A stretch of 29,601 bases of DNA from an uncultured Bacteroides sp. (GCA_900542985.1 UQPQ01000036.1:1-29601); one strand, 5' to 3'. Counted from the stretch's first letter, positions 1 to 8,388 are shown. The notes: a model not told the origin generated them from the letters alone. Made by a program: numbers and translations.

Positions 1-116
1 ACTCATAAATCTACCCTTAATCGTGTATTGGATGATAGTTGCGGATTTTAGGTTCTTCTTTATGCAGTATTCTCATATTTTTTCTTTTATTATTTATAAA
101 TACCATTCAAATCATA

Positions 117-124
117 TAACTTTG
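117..124 (+). promoter_or_regulatory. Bacteroidota -7 promoter box for the first glycosyltransferase
   Basis: TAACTTTG matches the Bacteroidota -7 consensus TAnnTTTG and ends 27 bases before the ATG at 152. The -33 TTTG element is not well conserved. Its position argues against the longer open frame from base 23. Confidence 0.55.
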
Positions 125-151
125 TATTCAAATAATTATAACACAATAAAA

Positions 152-1156
152 ATGAACAAGAGTATTCCTATAGTAAGTGTCATAGTACCGAACTATAACT
201 ATGCAAAGTTCTTGGATCAACGCATTGCGTCTATTTTAAATCAGACTTACACAAACTATGAATTGATTTTATTGGATGATGCCTCTACAGACAACAGCGC
301 AGAGGTTCTGAAAAAATATCAAGATAATCCTCATGTTTCACAAATTATAATCAATGAGCACAATAGTGGAAGTCCTTTTAAACAATGGATGAAGGGTATT
401 TCACTGGCAAAAGGAGAATGGGTATGGATTGCAGAAGCAGATGACTTATGTGCACCTACCTTCTTAGAGACTTGTATGCGCTATATAGAAATGGATAAAG
501 GAAATACCTCAATCTGTAATGTAGGCAGTGTATACATTGACAGTAAAGGCAAAAATATCGACCGAGCTGTCCAGACATGGGAGAAAAACGAAAAGCAAGT
601 TTCAGCCATCAGTTTTGACGGTAAAAAATTTGCGGAATTCATTCTATACTGGTCGAATAAAGTTCCCAATGCAAGCGGGGTTGTATTCAGAAGAGAATAT
701 GCACTGCGTATTCAAGACCCTACATGGACTACAATGAGATATTGTGGCGACTGGCTTTTCTGGTTCGAAATGGTATTGCAAGGAAATGCCATACAGGTGT
801 ATAAGATTCTGAATTACTTCAGAATACATAACTCACAAACATCCAAAGGAATATCAAGCGGACAAAATATAGTAGAATCACTCAAAGTGGCTCTCTATAT
901 CCGAAAGAAAATTCCATCTATAGGATATGATAAATCTCGCCAGAAATATGGACGAGAAGCAAGAATAATCAGACATTTAAAGGACAAAGCGATACAAAAC
1001 AAAATAAAGAAAGAATACCAGCAAATGCTCCATTCTTCTTTTCTGAAGAACTACTTGTACTATAAACTACATAGGCATTTAAGATTCTTGCCTATGATTT
1101 CTTCAGAAGAGAAAGAAAAGAAAAAAGCATTGAAATATAGCCGCATTTTAGAATAA
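152..1156 (+). CDS. Glycosyltransferase family 2, surface-glycan type
   Basis: A GT-A fold glycosyltransferase that would transfer a sugar from a nucleotide donor during assembly of a surface polysaccharide; donor and acceptor are unknown. Seen: the N-terminal nucleotide-binding start (PIVSVIVPNYNY, residues 6-17), LDDAS at 41-45, the DxD-type EADD at 95-98 and a GDW motif in the second half. The open frame extends up to base 23, but a -7 box (TAACTTTG, 117-124) lies inside that extension, and the paralog at 1148-2125 aligns from this Met, so I place the start at 152 (334 residues). It converges on that paralog and overlaps it by 9 bp. By hand count the first 108 residues are about 79% identical between the two, while the C-terminal halves are much more divergent. 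Family assignment is confident; substrate is unknown. Confidence 0.9.
   Translation: MNKSIPIVSVIVPNYNYAKFLDQRIASILNQTYTNYELILLDDASTDNSAEVLKKYQDNPHVSQIIINEHNSGSPFKQWMKGISLAKGEWVWIAEADDLCAPTFLETCMRYIEMDKGNTSICNVGSVYIDSKGKNIDRAVQTWEKNEKQVSAISFDGKKFAEFILYWSNKVPNASGVVFRREYALRIQDPTWTTMRYCGDWLFWFEMVLQGNAIQVYKILNYFRIHNSQTSKGISSGQNIVESLKVALYIRKKIPSIGYDKSRQKYGREARIIRHLKDKAIQNKIKKEYQQMLHSSFLKNYLYYKLHRHLRFLPMISSEEKEKKKALKYSRILE
368..441 (+). repeat. Arm 1 of a 74-bp near-perfect inverted repeat
   Basis: This stretch inside the first glycosyltransferase gene is the reverse complement of 1836-1909 inside the second with one mismatch (base 418); bases 368-417 are a perfect 50-bp match. It starts on a codon boundary in both genes and encodes residues 73 to about 97. 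Flanking sequence in the same genes is clearly diverged at nucleotide level. Confidence 0.85.
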
Positions 1157-2125
1157 GCGGTCTCTTTTAATCGTGATTATCCACGGACATACCCATCTTA
1201 AATATTTATTCATATGGAAAAGTCTCAAGTCTGAGGCTTTTCCTCCTAGTTTCTCATAAAGATACTGGCTAAGTTCGGTCTGTTTCTCTACACTTCGTAC
1301 CTTCTTTATTTTCCGATAAAGCTGTCCATGAGCCAGTCGACGCTTGTAAGTACTCATATCAGGGAAAGCCTGTTCCATTAATACATAGGTATCAATATCC
1401 TCTTTTATCCGGTTCCCCGTACTAACTCCTTCTACACTTACCTTTGCTGTATGCTGACGGAAATAATTCAATTTTTTATAGATCTCAATCATATCTCCAT
1501 GCAACAGCATTTGAAACCAAAAATACCAATCTCCACTATATCTCATGCTTAAGAATGCAGTATCTGATAGTTTAATAGCATAAGAACGGCGAAATAGTAC
1601 TCCGCTGGCATTAGCAACACAACAATTCCAATACATATTATGCTCTGCATAAGCTTTACCCGAAAATCTGCTAGCCGATACAGCCAGCCTTTTCTTTCCC
1701 CAGTAATTGGCTTCTTGCGGCAATATGCTACCTTTTTCATCTATATACTTTGAAGCTGTCATACAAACAGATATATTGGAATATTTCTGCACCTGCTCTA
1801 CACAGGTTTCCAAAAAGTCAGGCTCACACAAATCGTCTGCTTCTGCAATCCATACCCACTCTCCTTTTGCCAGTGAAATACCCTTCATCCATTGTTTAAA
1901 AGGACTTCCTGTATTCTTCTCGTTCACTATGAAATGGGAGACATGAGGATTATCTTTATACTGGTTCAATACCTCCACACTATTATCTGTAGACGCATCG
2001 TCTAAAAGAATCAGTTCGAAATTCTGGTATGTCTGATTCAGAATAGACAATAAACGCTCGTTCAAATAACGCGCATAATTATAATTAGGTACAACAACGC
2101 TGACAATTGGAGTTTTCTTGTCCAT
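1148..2125 (-). CDS. Glycosyltransferase family 2, inverted paralog of the neighbour
   Basis: A second GT-A glycosyltransferase, 325 residues from the Met that aligns with its paralog at 152-1156; an in-frame Met two codons upstream (2131) is the alternative start. Seen: PIVSVVVPNYNY at 6-17, LDDAST at about 41-46, EADD at about 95-98, GDWYFWF in the second half. Residues 73-100 are identical to the paralog, including a 50-bp stretch with no mismatch at DNA level. It has its own -7 box at 2148-2155, so it is probably transcribed separately from the operon that ends 77 bases upstream. Known of the family: inverting transfer from UDP- or other nucleotide sugars. Sugar specificity cannot be inferred. 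Confidence 0.9.
   Translation of the reverse strand: MDKKTPIVSVVVPNYNYARYLNERLLSILNQTYQNFELILLDDASTDNSVEVLNQYKDNPHVSHFIVNEKNTGSPFKQWMKGISLAKGEWVWIAEADDLCEPDFLETCVEQVQKYSNISVCMTASKYIDEKGSILPQEANYWGKKRLAVSASRFSGKAYAEHNMYWNCCVANASGVLFRRSYAIKLSDTAFLSMRYSGDWYFWFQMLLHGDMIEIYKKLNYFRQHTAKVSVEGVSTGNRIKEDIDTYVLMEQAFPDMSTYKRRLAHGQLYRKIKKVRSVEKQTELSQYLYEKLGGKASDLRLFHMNKYLRWVCPWIITIKRDRLF
1836..1909 (-). repeat. Arm 2 of a 74-bp near-perfect inverted repeat
   Basis: Partner of 368-441. The two arms bracket about 1.4 kb that contains the 3' two thirds of both convergent genes. Confidence 0.85.
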
Positions 2126-2147
2126 ATACATTATTTTTATACAAAAG

Positions 2148-2155
2148 CAAAGTTA
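2148..2155 (-). promoter_or_regulatory. Bacteroidota -7 box for the inverted glycosyltransferase
   Basis: CAAAGTTA on the + strand reads TAACTTTG on the minus strand, a full match to TAnnTTTG, 22 bases before the preferred ATG at 2125. No convincing -33 element at the usual spacing. Confidence 0.5.
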
Positions 2156-2208
2156 CATAAATTATTCATTGCCATCATACTATAAAAAAGCATGAATATA
2201 CAGCCTTT

Positions 2209-3078
2209 CTAATCAACTAATTTTTCTATATCCACCGGATAAGCAGAAGAAAATTTTCGGGCAAACAGATAAGGAGAGGTTCTCAATTCCTCCATATCAC
2301 TTTCTTTCCATACATAAGGGGAACCACGTTGCCAATCAATAGCCCTCATACTCCCATTCAACACATCAGATGAATCATAAATATTCGCCCTAAATGGAGA
2401 ATTCCAGATAAGCGTCTGAATAAATATTTCATCGGGGCACAGTGTATATTTGAAAGTATGCATCACATTATCTTTATTTTCAATCAAATAACGGCAAAAG
2501 TCATTAGTAATACTCACCCAGTTAAACCCTTTACAGAACTCATAGTCATGTTTTCTCTTAAATCGGGTAACTTTTTGCAGAGCCAAAAATACATTTCTCA
2601 CAAAAGCAGTAAAGCCATGTATTACCACAGAGCCCTCTTTAAAATAACGGGTAAACAGATAATAACGATACACTTTACGATATACATCCTTACGATGTCC
2701 TTCTCCAATCCAGAATCCGACAAATTCTTTTCCTGCATGCTGCTTAAAGAAAGCATGAATATAATCCTGGCTTTTTATGGGCAAATCTACCCCAGACAGC
2801 AGATGATAATAACCGTAAGGACCTTTCCGGAAAGCTGCTTCAAAGAGATCATATTCTACCTCTACCTGAGAGATATCTCCCCAGTGTACAGCAATACGCT
2901 GTTCTAAAAGTATCAAATTCCCCTTTTCCATCCGGAAACTTAGAAACTGATTGTACAAATCCACAGCGCGGGCATCAATATGCAAATAAATGTCATTACG
3001 CTCATCATCCAGCACAGACAATAACGTCTTCAGTAACTCCGGTTCATTATGAGCCATAACCAAATAAGCATGTTTCAT
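2209..3078 (-). CDS. GT14 core-2/I-branching type N-acetylglucosaminyltransferase family
   Basis: A 289-residue family 14 glycosyltransferase, the bacterial relatives of core-2/I-branching beta-1,6-N-acetylglucosaminyltransferases. Seen: AYLVMAHNEP at 4-13, the conserved HLLSGVDLPI at 92-101, WVSIT near 187-191 and CPDEIFIQTL at 214-223, whose Glu217 matches the position of the catalytic base in the family. It is the last gene of the leftward operon, 9 bases after the gene upstream. No signal peptide or membrane segment, so a cytoplasmic or membrane-peripheral enzyme. Bacterial members vary in donor (GlcNAc or xylose are known), so the exact linkage is inference. Confidence 0.85.
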   Translation of the reverse strand: MKHAYLVMAHNEPELLKTLLSVLDDERNDIYLHIDARAVDLYNQFLSFRMEKGNLILLEQRIAVHWGDISQVEVEYDLFEAAFRKGPYGYYHLLSGVDLPIKSQDYIHAFFKQHAGKEFVGFWIGEGHRKDVYRKVYRYYLFTRYFKEGSVVIHGFTAFVRNVFLALQKVTRFKRKHDYEFCKGFNWVSITNDFCRYLIENKDNVMHTFKYTLCPDEIFIQTLIWNSPFRANIYDSSDVLNGSMRAIDWQRGSPYVWKESDMEELRTSPYLFARKFSSAYPVDIEKLVD

Positions 3079-3087
3079 AGCCTTGCC

Positions 3088-3996
3088 TTATTGATTCAAT
3101 TTTTTGAAATAATCTGCCATTGTAGAGTCTTCGTGTATATAACCGTCTGCCTGCAGCCGATCGAACACATTTGTACCTATCACTCTGTCATACTCTTCAT
3201 TCAACTTGCCTTCCTTATACAGAGCATAAAAATAACGCCAGTGTCGTCCACCGTGTTTACTGGGGTTCTGTTCCAACTGTTTTCCCCCGTTAATCATCTT
3301 TTCAAGGAATTGGCTGCGTCCACGAATATTATAATGGTAAATATGTACATCACTTGCTCCTGTACGCTTAGGAAACATCGTCACTTTATGGTTACCCATT
3401 GAAATCTGGATATACCCTTTTGTACGATGCATCACTTTCGGAATCTGACGGGCAAACAGAGAATAGCGAGACAAATCGTAGGCAGCAATATCTTCTACGG
3501 GATCTACGGTATATTTCCACTCTTCCAACCTTTTATTTTCTTCCGGATAGACACACTTCATACCACATTTTATCACATTGGCCGATGTTTTCTGTAGCGC
3601 CTCTTTCAGCGAACCGGAAGCCGGATACCAGAATTCATCTGCATCGGCATTAATCACCCAGTTGGCATTATAAACGGTCTTGGCACGCCACACCATCCGG
3701 TCTACCCATATTTTCTGACGGTAATCGGTAGCTTTTTCTTCGATAATCTCCTTTATCCAGCCTTTCTCTTTATACTTACGCAAGATTTCCGGAGTACGGT
3801 CTGTAGAGTTATTGTCAGTCACAATAAAGAAATCCACTCCCTTCTCTTTATGGAAAATAAGGTTCTGTTCCAGTATATCCTCTTCATTCTTTACCAGCAA
3901 AGTCATGCAGACCAGCGGGCGACTCACCTTTCCAAAAAAGAAAGGCAACTCTACTATCGCATAGACAATCTTCTTCAAAAGCAACAACACGTCCAT
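3088..3996 (-). CDS. GT2-like glycosyltransferase with DADEFW motif
   Basis: A 302-residue glycosyltransferase of the group usually annotated Glyco_tranf_2_4 / GT92-like. Seen: a hydrophobic stretch at about 4-22, LLVKNEEDILEQNL at 33-46, the TDNNSTDRT loop at 60-68 and the metal-binding DADEFW at 118-123. A basic, His-rich second half (residues about 185-260) is common in this group. It sits 7 bases downstream of the fucosyltransferase and 9 bases upstream of the GT14 gene, so it is translated from the same operon mRNA. The N-terminal hydrophobic segment may tether it to the inner membrane. Substrate unknown. Confidence 0.85.
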   Translation of the reverse strand: MDVLLLLKKIVYAIVELPFFFGKVSRPLVCMTLLVKNEEDILEQNLIFHKEKGVDFFIVTDNNSTDRTPEILRKYKEKGWIKEIIEEKATDYRQKIWVDRMVWRAKTVYNANWVINADADEFWYPASGSLKEALQKTSANVIKCGMKCVYPEENKRLEEWKYTVDPVEDIAAYDLSRYSLFARQIPKVMHRTKGYIQISMGNHKVTMFPKRTGASDVHIYHYNIRGRSQFLEKMINGGKQLEQNPSKHGGRHWRYFYALYKEGKLNEEYDRVIGTNVFDRLQADGYIHEDSTMADYFKKLNQ

Positions 3997-4003
3997 AAGC
4001 TTA

Positions 4004-4843
4004 TCAGTTAATTGATACTTTAATCCATCCTTCGGGATAAATATAAGGAGTCTCTACATGACGGAACCAGCGTTCGGGCACAATGACCGTTTTGTCTTTA
4101 TGAGCATCGAGCCATGCTCCCCACCAGCTGAATGTACTGTTGCAGATGATATGATGACGGCAATGGCTCATGAGCATCATATCCTGCCAGCTGTCGTTTC
4201 CCTTATTCCAGTCAATATACACAGCATTATCCAAAGGAAGGTTTTCTTTTACCCATTCCAAATCGTCGGAAAATACATAAAACACCGGATTCTTTAACCG
4301 ACTCTTTATTTCAGCAATTGCATTCCGGTAATATGGAAGCTGGCAAACACTCCCCGTATTCTCCCAGTGCTTCGGCTCCAGATAATCTCCACGGCGCACA
4401 TGAAGCGATACAGAATTTACATCATCATCCATACGCGCAGCCATCTGTACAGAACGGTCGCTCGCTTTCGACATATCGAAAGTAAAAGTTTTACGTACCT
4501 CTTGCTCTATATCAGAGAAGAATCGTTCGGACTGATAGAATCCTTTAAAATAGATAAACGGCCAGGCATAAGGCTTCCAAAATGCATCCAGACTTTTTTG
4601 CTTCCGTTCCAATATCGTCTTGAAAAACAGAAATTCCAGTACTTTTTTCCAAGTACGGTTCATACAAAACTCTACCTGAGGCAAAGCAAACACCCGGTTC
4701 ATCTCGTATCCATGATGCACGTGATAGTGCATCATATCCGACAAGTCAATCCGTGTATTGGCAAAGCGCTGCTTCATTTTCAAATAAAAAGCATATATAA
4801 ACATCTGGTTGCCTAAGCCACCTGTCATCTTTATCAGTCTCAT
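4004..4843 (-). CDS. GT11 alpha-1,2-fucosyltransferase family protein
   Basis: A 279-residue family 11 fucosyltransferase that would move L-fucose (rarely another sugar) from GDP-fucose to a glycan acceptor, most often as an alpha-1,2 cap on galactose. Seen: GGLGNQMF at 8-15, the GDP-binding HVRRGDY at 148-154, VFSDDLEW at 190-197 and NSTFSWWGAWL at 235-245, all hallmark GT11 motifs in the expected order, and normal length. The ATG overlaps the stop of the upstream GT2-kinase gene by four bases, so the two are translationally coupled. No signal peptide. Family is certain; linkage and acceptor are inferred from relatives. Confidence 0.93.
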   Translation of the reverse strand: MRLIKMTGGLGNQMFIYAFYLKMKQRFANTRIDLSDMMHYHVHHGYEMNRVFALPQVEFCMNRTWKKVLEFLFFKTILERKQKSLDAFWKPYAWPFIYFKGFYQSERFFSDIEQEVRKTFTFDMSKASDRSVQMAARMDDDVNSVSLHVRRGDYLEPKHWENTGSVCQLPYYRNAIAEIKSRLKNPVFYVFSDDLEWVKENLPLDNAVYIDWNKGNDSWQDMMLMSHCRHHIICNSTFSWWGAWLDAHKDKTVIVPERWFRHVETPYIYPEGWIKVSIN

Positions 4844-6306
4844 ATCTGGGCATTATTATACTTCAAAATCAGTTTCAAACACTCTTGGGCATCAAATCCC
4901 CTTGCTTTGGCATATTCGTCGGCAAGAATTTCAAACATTTCGGGAGTACCGGGCAATCGTTCGAAGTTACGACAACCTTCCTCCATTCCCACCTCACGGA
5001 AACGGATACGGTTCAAGTCGATAATTTCTACCTCTACTCCTTTTTCCGTTTTACGGAACAGAATATTCCCACGTGAATAGTCTTTATGCAGATATCCTCT
5101 TTCGTGCAAAGCTGCTGTAGTACGGGCAATGGCACGCAGAATTTCTTCTTGTCCCGGATAGTCACCACGCATCAGATGCACATACGAGTACGGACATTCA
5201 GACTTCAGGCTAACGTAATAGCTTCGTGTAAAAAGCAAACCATTCCGCTCTGTATAATAGGCTACAGGAGCCGGACTTCCAATACCTTCTTTCCGCAGCA
5301 TATCGGCATACTCGAACGAACGCTGAGCTTTGGAAGACCGGAATAGTCCGTATGCAATCCGGTTAATCAGATTGGGCACACGAAATGATTTAATAACTAC
5401 CGATGTACCGTCCCAGTTCATCTCGCGCAGTTCATTTCTTCCCTTATAAATCACAGTCCCTTTATCCTGACGGAACAATACCGGCAAAGCCTTTACATAA
5501 TCTGTCAGTCCGGAATATTCCTTGCTCACCACCACTTTACGGGGATGAAACAGACGATAGATGCGATTAAGCAATACCGACCACGAACGGTAATACCGCA
5601 ACGGACCTCCCAGTTCGCGTTCGAAAAACTCCGGATGACGCCGATTAAGCGTAGCTATTACATGGCGCTTCAACTTACGGTCTGTGACCCGTTTCGACAC
5701 ATTCCGTATACGATAATGCAGCCCTATATCAGGAAGCTTTACCACTTTACCGCCGTTTTTCAAGACGCCAATCCAAAACTCCCAGTCTTCACGAGCTATA
5801 ATGTCTTCACAATAGCCTCCCGTACGTTCCCAGTCCGTCCTGCGATACAATGCACAAGTATCCATGATATTTTTCCGGGCCAGCAAATGCAGGGAAAAAC
5901 AAGGCAGTTTCCATTCTCCGGTACGTTCTCCAAAAAAATCAGCACGAGGAGCGACCACCTTTACCGAAGAGTCGGCCAGAATAGCAGCTACCGCTTCCGA
6001 TATCAGATTCGGTTCAATCAGATTATCAGCGTCGACGGGAAGAATAAATTCTCCGTGGGACAGACGAACAGCATGATTACGGGCTGCACAGGCGCCTCCA
6101 TTGGGCTGGGTATAAGCCTGTACACGTGCATCTTTGGCAGCATAATCACAAGCCACCCGATAGGATGCATCTTTCGACCCGTCGTCTACTACCACCACCT
6201 CAAAATTGGGATAATCGGAAGCCAATATGGAGTCGAGTGTTTCAGGAAGAAAAAGCTCCATGTTGTACACAGGTACCACAACAGATACCAAAGGGGTTTT
6301 ATCCAT
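4840..6306 (-). CDS. GT2 glycosyltransferase fused to WaaP/InaA-type sugar kinase
   Basis: A 488-residue two-domain protein. Residues 1 to about 235 are a GT2 domain: VSVVVPVYNM at 7-16, VVVDDGS at 38-44, the DxD-like VDADN at 91-95 and REDWEFW at 172-178 with the likely catalytic base Asp174. Residues about 265-488 are a lipopolysaccharide-kinase-like protein-kinase fold: VVIKSF with Lys306, the catalytic-loop HKDYSRGN at 407-414 (Asp409, Asn414) and IIDLNR at 428-433, where DLN replaces the DFG of protein kinases as is usual in this family. It would add a sugar and phosphorylate a sugar of LPS core or a related glycan. Its stop overlaps the fucosyltransferase start by four bases. Domain calls are confident; the phosphorylation target is inferred. 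Confidence 0.88.
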   Translation of the reverse strand: MDKTPLVSVVVPVYNMELFLPETLDSILASDYPNFEVVVVDDGSKDASYRVACDYAAKDARVQAYTQPNGGACAARNHAVRLSHGEFILPVDADNLIEPNLISEAVAAILADSSVKVVAPRADFFGERTGEWKLPCFSLHLLARKNIMDTCALYRRTDWERTGGYCEDIIAREDWEFWIGVLKNGGKVVKLPDIGLHYRIRNVSKRVTDRKLKRHVIATLNRRHPEFFERELGGPLRYYRSWSVLLNRIYRLFHPRKVVVSKEYSGLTDYVKALPVLFRQDKGTVIYKGRNELREMNWDGTSVVIKSFRVPNLINRIAYGLFRSSKAQRSFEYADMLRKEGIGSPAPVAYYTERNGLLFTRSYYVSLKSECPYSYVHLMRGDYPGQEEILRAIARTTAALHERGYLHKDYSRGNILFRKTEKGVEVEIIDLNRIRFREVGMEEGCRNFERLPGTPEMFEILADEYAKARGFDAQECLKLILKYNNAQI

Positions 6307-6318
6307 ACGCCCGTCTAA

Positions 6319-7035
6319 TTAAATTTTATCCAATCCTTTTGTGTATTTCAGCCAATAATATTTCAGCGGATTCTTATATTTCAACTGCTTCCACGGACGG
6401 CTTCCATGCGGACGGTGCCATACGGGAAGAGTAGTAAACAAATAATTCCGGAATCCCTGTTTCAATGCTTCATGCGAAATGGTTACATCGTACCAGTTCT
6501 TGGAAGGGTCCAGCTGACGGAAATCGAAAGCACGCAAAAACTCCGAAGTCAGCAGTGAGCAGCAGAAGCTGCAATGTTTCTTTTCTGCATATACCTTTCC
6601 TTCATTGCCTTTTGCATGAAGATAAGGATAATTAATGACCCCATTCTCATCCACAGTAACAGCAGCTGCAATGGCACAACCTTCACGTTCGGCAGCTCCA
6701 TCGTACAAATCCTGAAGCGTATTCGGTTTGACTACTACATCCGATTCTACGATAAGCAATCCGGCATCGGCCGCAATAGCCTCCTGCTGAGAACGCTGCA
6801 AAACCAACAAATAATTGGGAGAAGGATGTGTAGTAATATCCGACAAGTTGACCAGACGGAAATTCAATTCCTTCGATGCTTCTTCCAGGCGTCTGGTATT
6901 TTCTTCGGTACTGAAATCATTGTACACTGTATAAGTGAAAGGCACTCGGATATCCGAGTTGACAATTGCACGGATAGTTTCGAGCGTAAAGTCAATCGAA
7001 TCTTTTACGGGGGTTATAATATGCAGACATTTCAT
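6319..7035 (-). CDS. GT2-like glycosyltransferase, first gene of the operon
   Basis: A short (238-residue) GT-A type protein. Seen: HIITPVKDS at 5-13, YNDFS at 38-42 in place of the usual DDGS loop, and VESDVVV at 96-102 as a DxD-like site; a WYDVTISHEA region near 180-190 may hold the acceptor-side residues. It is the first gene after the promoter at 7107-7137 and is followed after 12 bases by the GT2-kinase fusion. The absence of membrane segments suggests a cytoplasmic enzyme acting on a lipid- or core-linked acceptor. Substrate unknown. Confidence 0.82.
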   Translation of the reverse strand: MKCLHIITPVKDSIDFTLETIRAIVNSDIRVPFTYTVYNDFSTEENTRRLEEASKELNFRLVNLSDITTHPSPNYLLVLQRSQQEAIAADAGLLIVESDVVVKPNTLQDLYDGAAEREGCAIAAAVTVDENGVINYPYLHAKGNEGKVYAEKKHCSFCCSLLTSEFLRAFDFRQLDPSKNWYDVTISHEALKQGFRNYLFTTLPVWHRPHGSRPWKQLKYKNPLKYYWLKYTKGLDKI

Positions 7036-7106
7036 ATCGAAATAATTAAACAGATACGTGTTAAAGAAGTGCTACTTAAACACAATAACTTAGCACTTAT
7101 TCTATG

Positions 7107-7137
7107 CAAAATTAATAAAAATTCAATGAATGTCAAA
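7107..7137 (-). promoter_or_regulatory. Promoter of the glycosyltransferase operon (-33/-7)
   Basis: On the minus strand a TTTG (7134-7137) is followed after exactly 19 bases by TAATTTTG (7107-7114), a textbook Bacteroidota -33/-7 pair. The start codon at 7035 lies about 70 bases downstream, leaving a leader of roughly 60 bases. This is the best promoter in the window. Confidence 0.72.
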
Positions 7138-7182
7138 TTTGAAGAAAGATTTCATTTTATCCGTTTATAATGTGAAAAAGGC

Positions 7183-7190
7183 TACCTTTG
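7183..7190 (+). promoter_or_regulatory. Bacteroidota -7 box for pdxB
   Basis: TACCTTTG matches TAnnTTTG and ends 22 bases before the pdxB ATG. The -33 position carries no clear TTTG. It lies back to back with the glycosyltransferase-operon promoter. Confidence 0.6.
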
Positions 7191-7212
7191 CAACACTAAA
7201 CAAATACAACTC

Positions 7213-8223
7213 ATGAAAGTAATCATCGACAATAAAATCCCTTACATAAGGGGGGTGATTGAACAGATGGCCGACGAGGTCATTTACCTGCCGGGACAAG
7301 CATTTACTCCCGACATTGTACGAGATGCAGATGCGCTGATTACACGTACTCGTACCCGCTGCAACCGTGAACTGCTGGAGGGCAGTAAGGTACGATTTAT
7401 CGGTACTGCCACCATCGGGTTCGACCACATTGATACTGAATATTGCCGCGAGGCAGGAATTACCTGGAGCAATTGTCCGGGATGCAATGCCGGTGCGGTA
7501 GAACAGTACATTCACTCTGTGTTACTATTGCTTCAGAAGGAACGGAATGTGAATTTGTCACACTCTTGTATAGGAATTGTGGGAGTAGGACATGTAGGCA
7601 GCAGAATCCAGCACCTGGCCGAACGGTTGGGTATGAGAGTATTGCTTAATGACCCCCCGCGTGCAGCACAGGGAGAAAAAGGTTTTGTGGACCTGCAGAC
7701 AATAGCCCGAGAATGCGACATTATCACCCTGCATACTCCGCTGATAAGAGAGGGGAAATATCCTACCTTTCACCTGGCCGATGATGACTTTTTCCAAAGT
7801 TTACAGAAGCACCCCTACCTCATCAACACCTCACGAGGAGAAGTGGTCGAGACTACTTCCATTCTTCGGGCACTTGAAAACAAACAAATTGCCGGAGCTG
7901 TCATTGATGTATGGGAGAATGAACCCCATATCAGTTTAGATTTACTGCACCGTGTATTTATCGGTACTCCGCATATCGCCGGATATTCTGCCGATGGGAA
8001 AGCCAATGCCACCCGCATGGTACTGGATGCTTTCTGCCGCTTTTTCGGTATACAAAAGGAGTTCTGTATTTCTTTACCTCAACCGGAGTATAATCTGCAA
8101 GATACCGATGAAGACATTCATCAGTTGCAGATGTACAATCCGCAACACGATTTCGAAACATTACTTGCACATCCGGAGAAGTTTGAACAGCTACGTGGTG
8201 ACTATCCTTTACGGAGAGAATAA
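7213..8223 (+). CDS. pdxB: 4-phosphoerythronate dehydrogenase
   Basis: NAD-dependent oxidation of 4-phospho-D-erythronate to 2-oxo-3-hydroxy-4-phosphobutanoate, the second step of the DXP-dependent (E. coli type) pyridoxal phosphate pathway, in the cytoplasm. Seen: a D-2-hydroxyacid dehydrogenase layout with the Rossmann GVGHVGS at 124-130, and catalytic-type residues Arg208 (NTSRGE), Glu237 (DVWENEP) and His254 (GTPHIAGYS). The N-terminal segment (IDNKIPY, GxATIGFDHID near 64-75) is typical of PdxB rather than other family members. At 336 residues it is shorter than the roughly 380-residue E. coli enzyme; the shortage is in the C-terminal dimerisation region. It is transcribed alone and divergently from the glycosyltransferases. 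Confidence 0.92.
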   Translation: MKVIIDNKIPYIRGVIEQMADEVIYLPGQAFTPDIVRDADALITRTRTRCNRELLEGSKVRFIGTATIGFDHIDTEYCREAGITWSNCPGCNAGAVEQYIHSVLLLLQKERNVNLSHSCIGIVGVGHVGSRIQHLAERLGMRVLLNDPPRAAQGEKGFVDLQTIARECDIITLHTPLIREGKYPTFHLADDDFFQSLQKHPYLINTSRGEVVETTSILRALENKQIAGAVIDVWENEPHISLDLLHRVFIGTPHIAGYSADGKANATRMVLDAFCRFFGIQKEFCISLPQPEYNLQDTDEDIHQLQMYNPQHDFETLLAHPEKFEQLRGDYPLRRE

Positions 8224-8261
8224 CGACTGCTCCAAAAGTATTCTTCCGTCTGGTTTATCCG

Positions 8262-8329
8262 GCTTCGGAAATATCAGATTTTCCATTGATATTCCATTTA
8301 TCATTTTGTCATTTTGATATTTCCGAAGC
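8262..8329. repeat. 15-bp perfect inverted repeat with 38-base loop
   Basis: GCTTCGGAAATATCA (8262-8276) is repeated as its exact reverse complement at 8315-8329. The AT-rich loop contains a tandem TCATTTTG pair (8301-8316). No T-run follows on the + strand, so it is not a standard intrinsic terminator for pdxB. Confidence 0.75.
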
Positions 8330-8331
8330 TT

Positions 8332-8388
8332 AAAAACAGGGCTTTTCAGAACCGAAGGAAACAGGACTGGATTTCAAGGCTGTTTTTT
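8332..8388 (+). terminator. Possible terminator downstream of pdxB
   Basis: AAAAACAG (8332-8339) can pair with CTGTTTTT (8380-8387), and a T-run (8383-8388) is part of and follows the right arm. The loop is long and only partly foldable, so this is weak. Confidence 0.3.

Noticed and set aside
23..151. Longer N-terminus of the first glycosyltransferase
   Set aside because: The extension is hydrophobic and unlike the paralog, and the -7 box at 117-124 lies inside it.
5545..6318. Long + strand open frame of about 257 codons
   Set aside because: Antisense to the well-supported GT2-kinase gene; the translation resembles no known protein and it has no promoter box.
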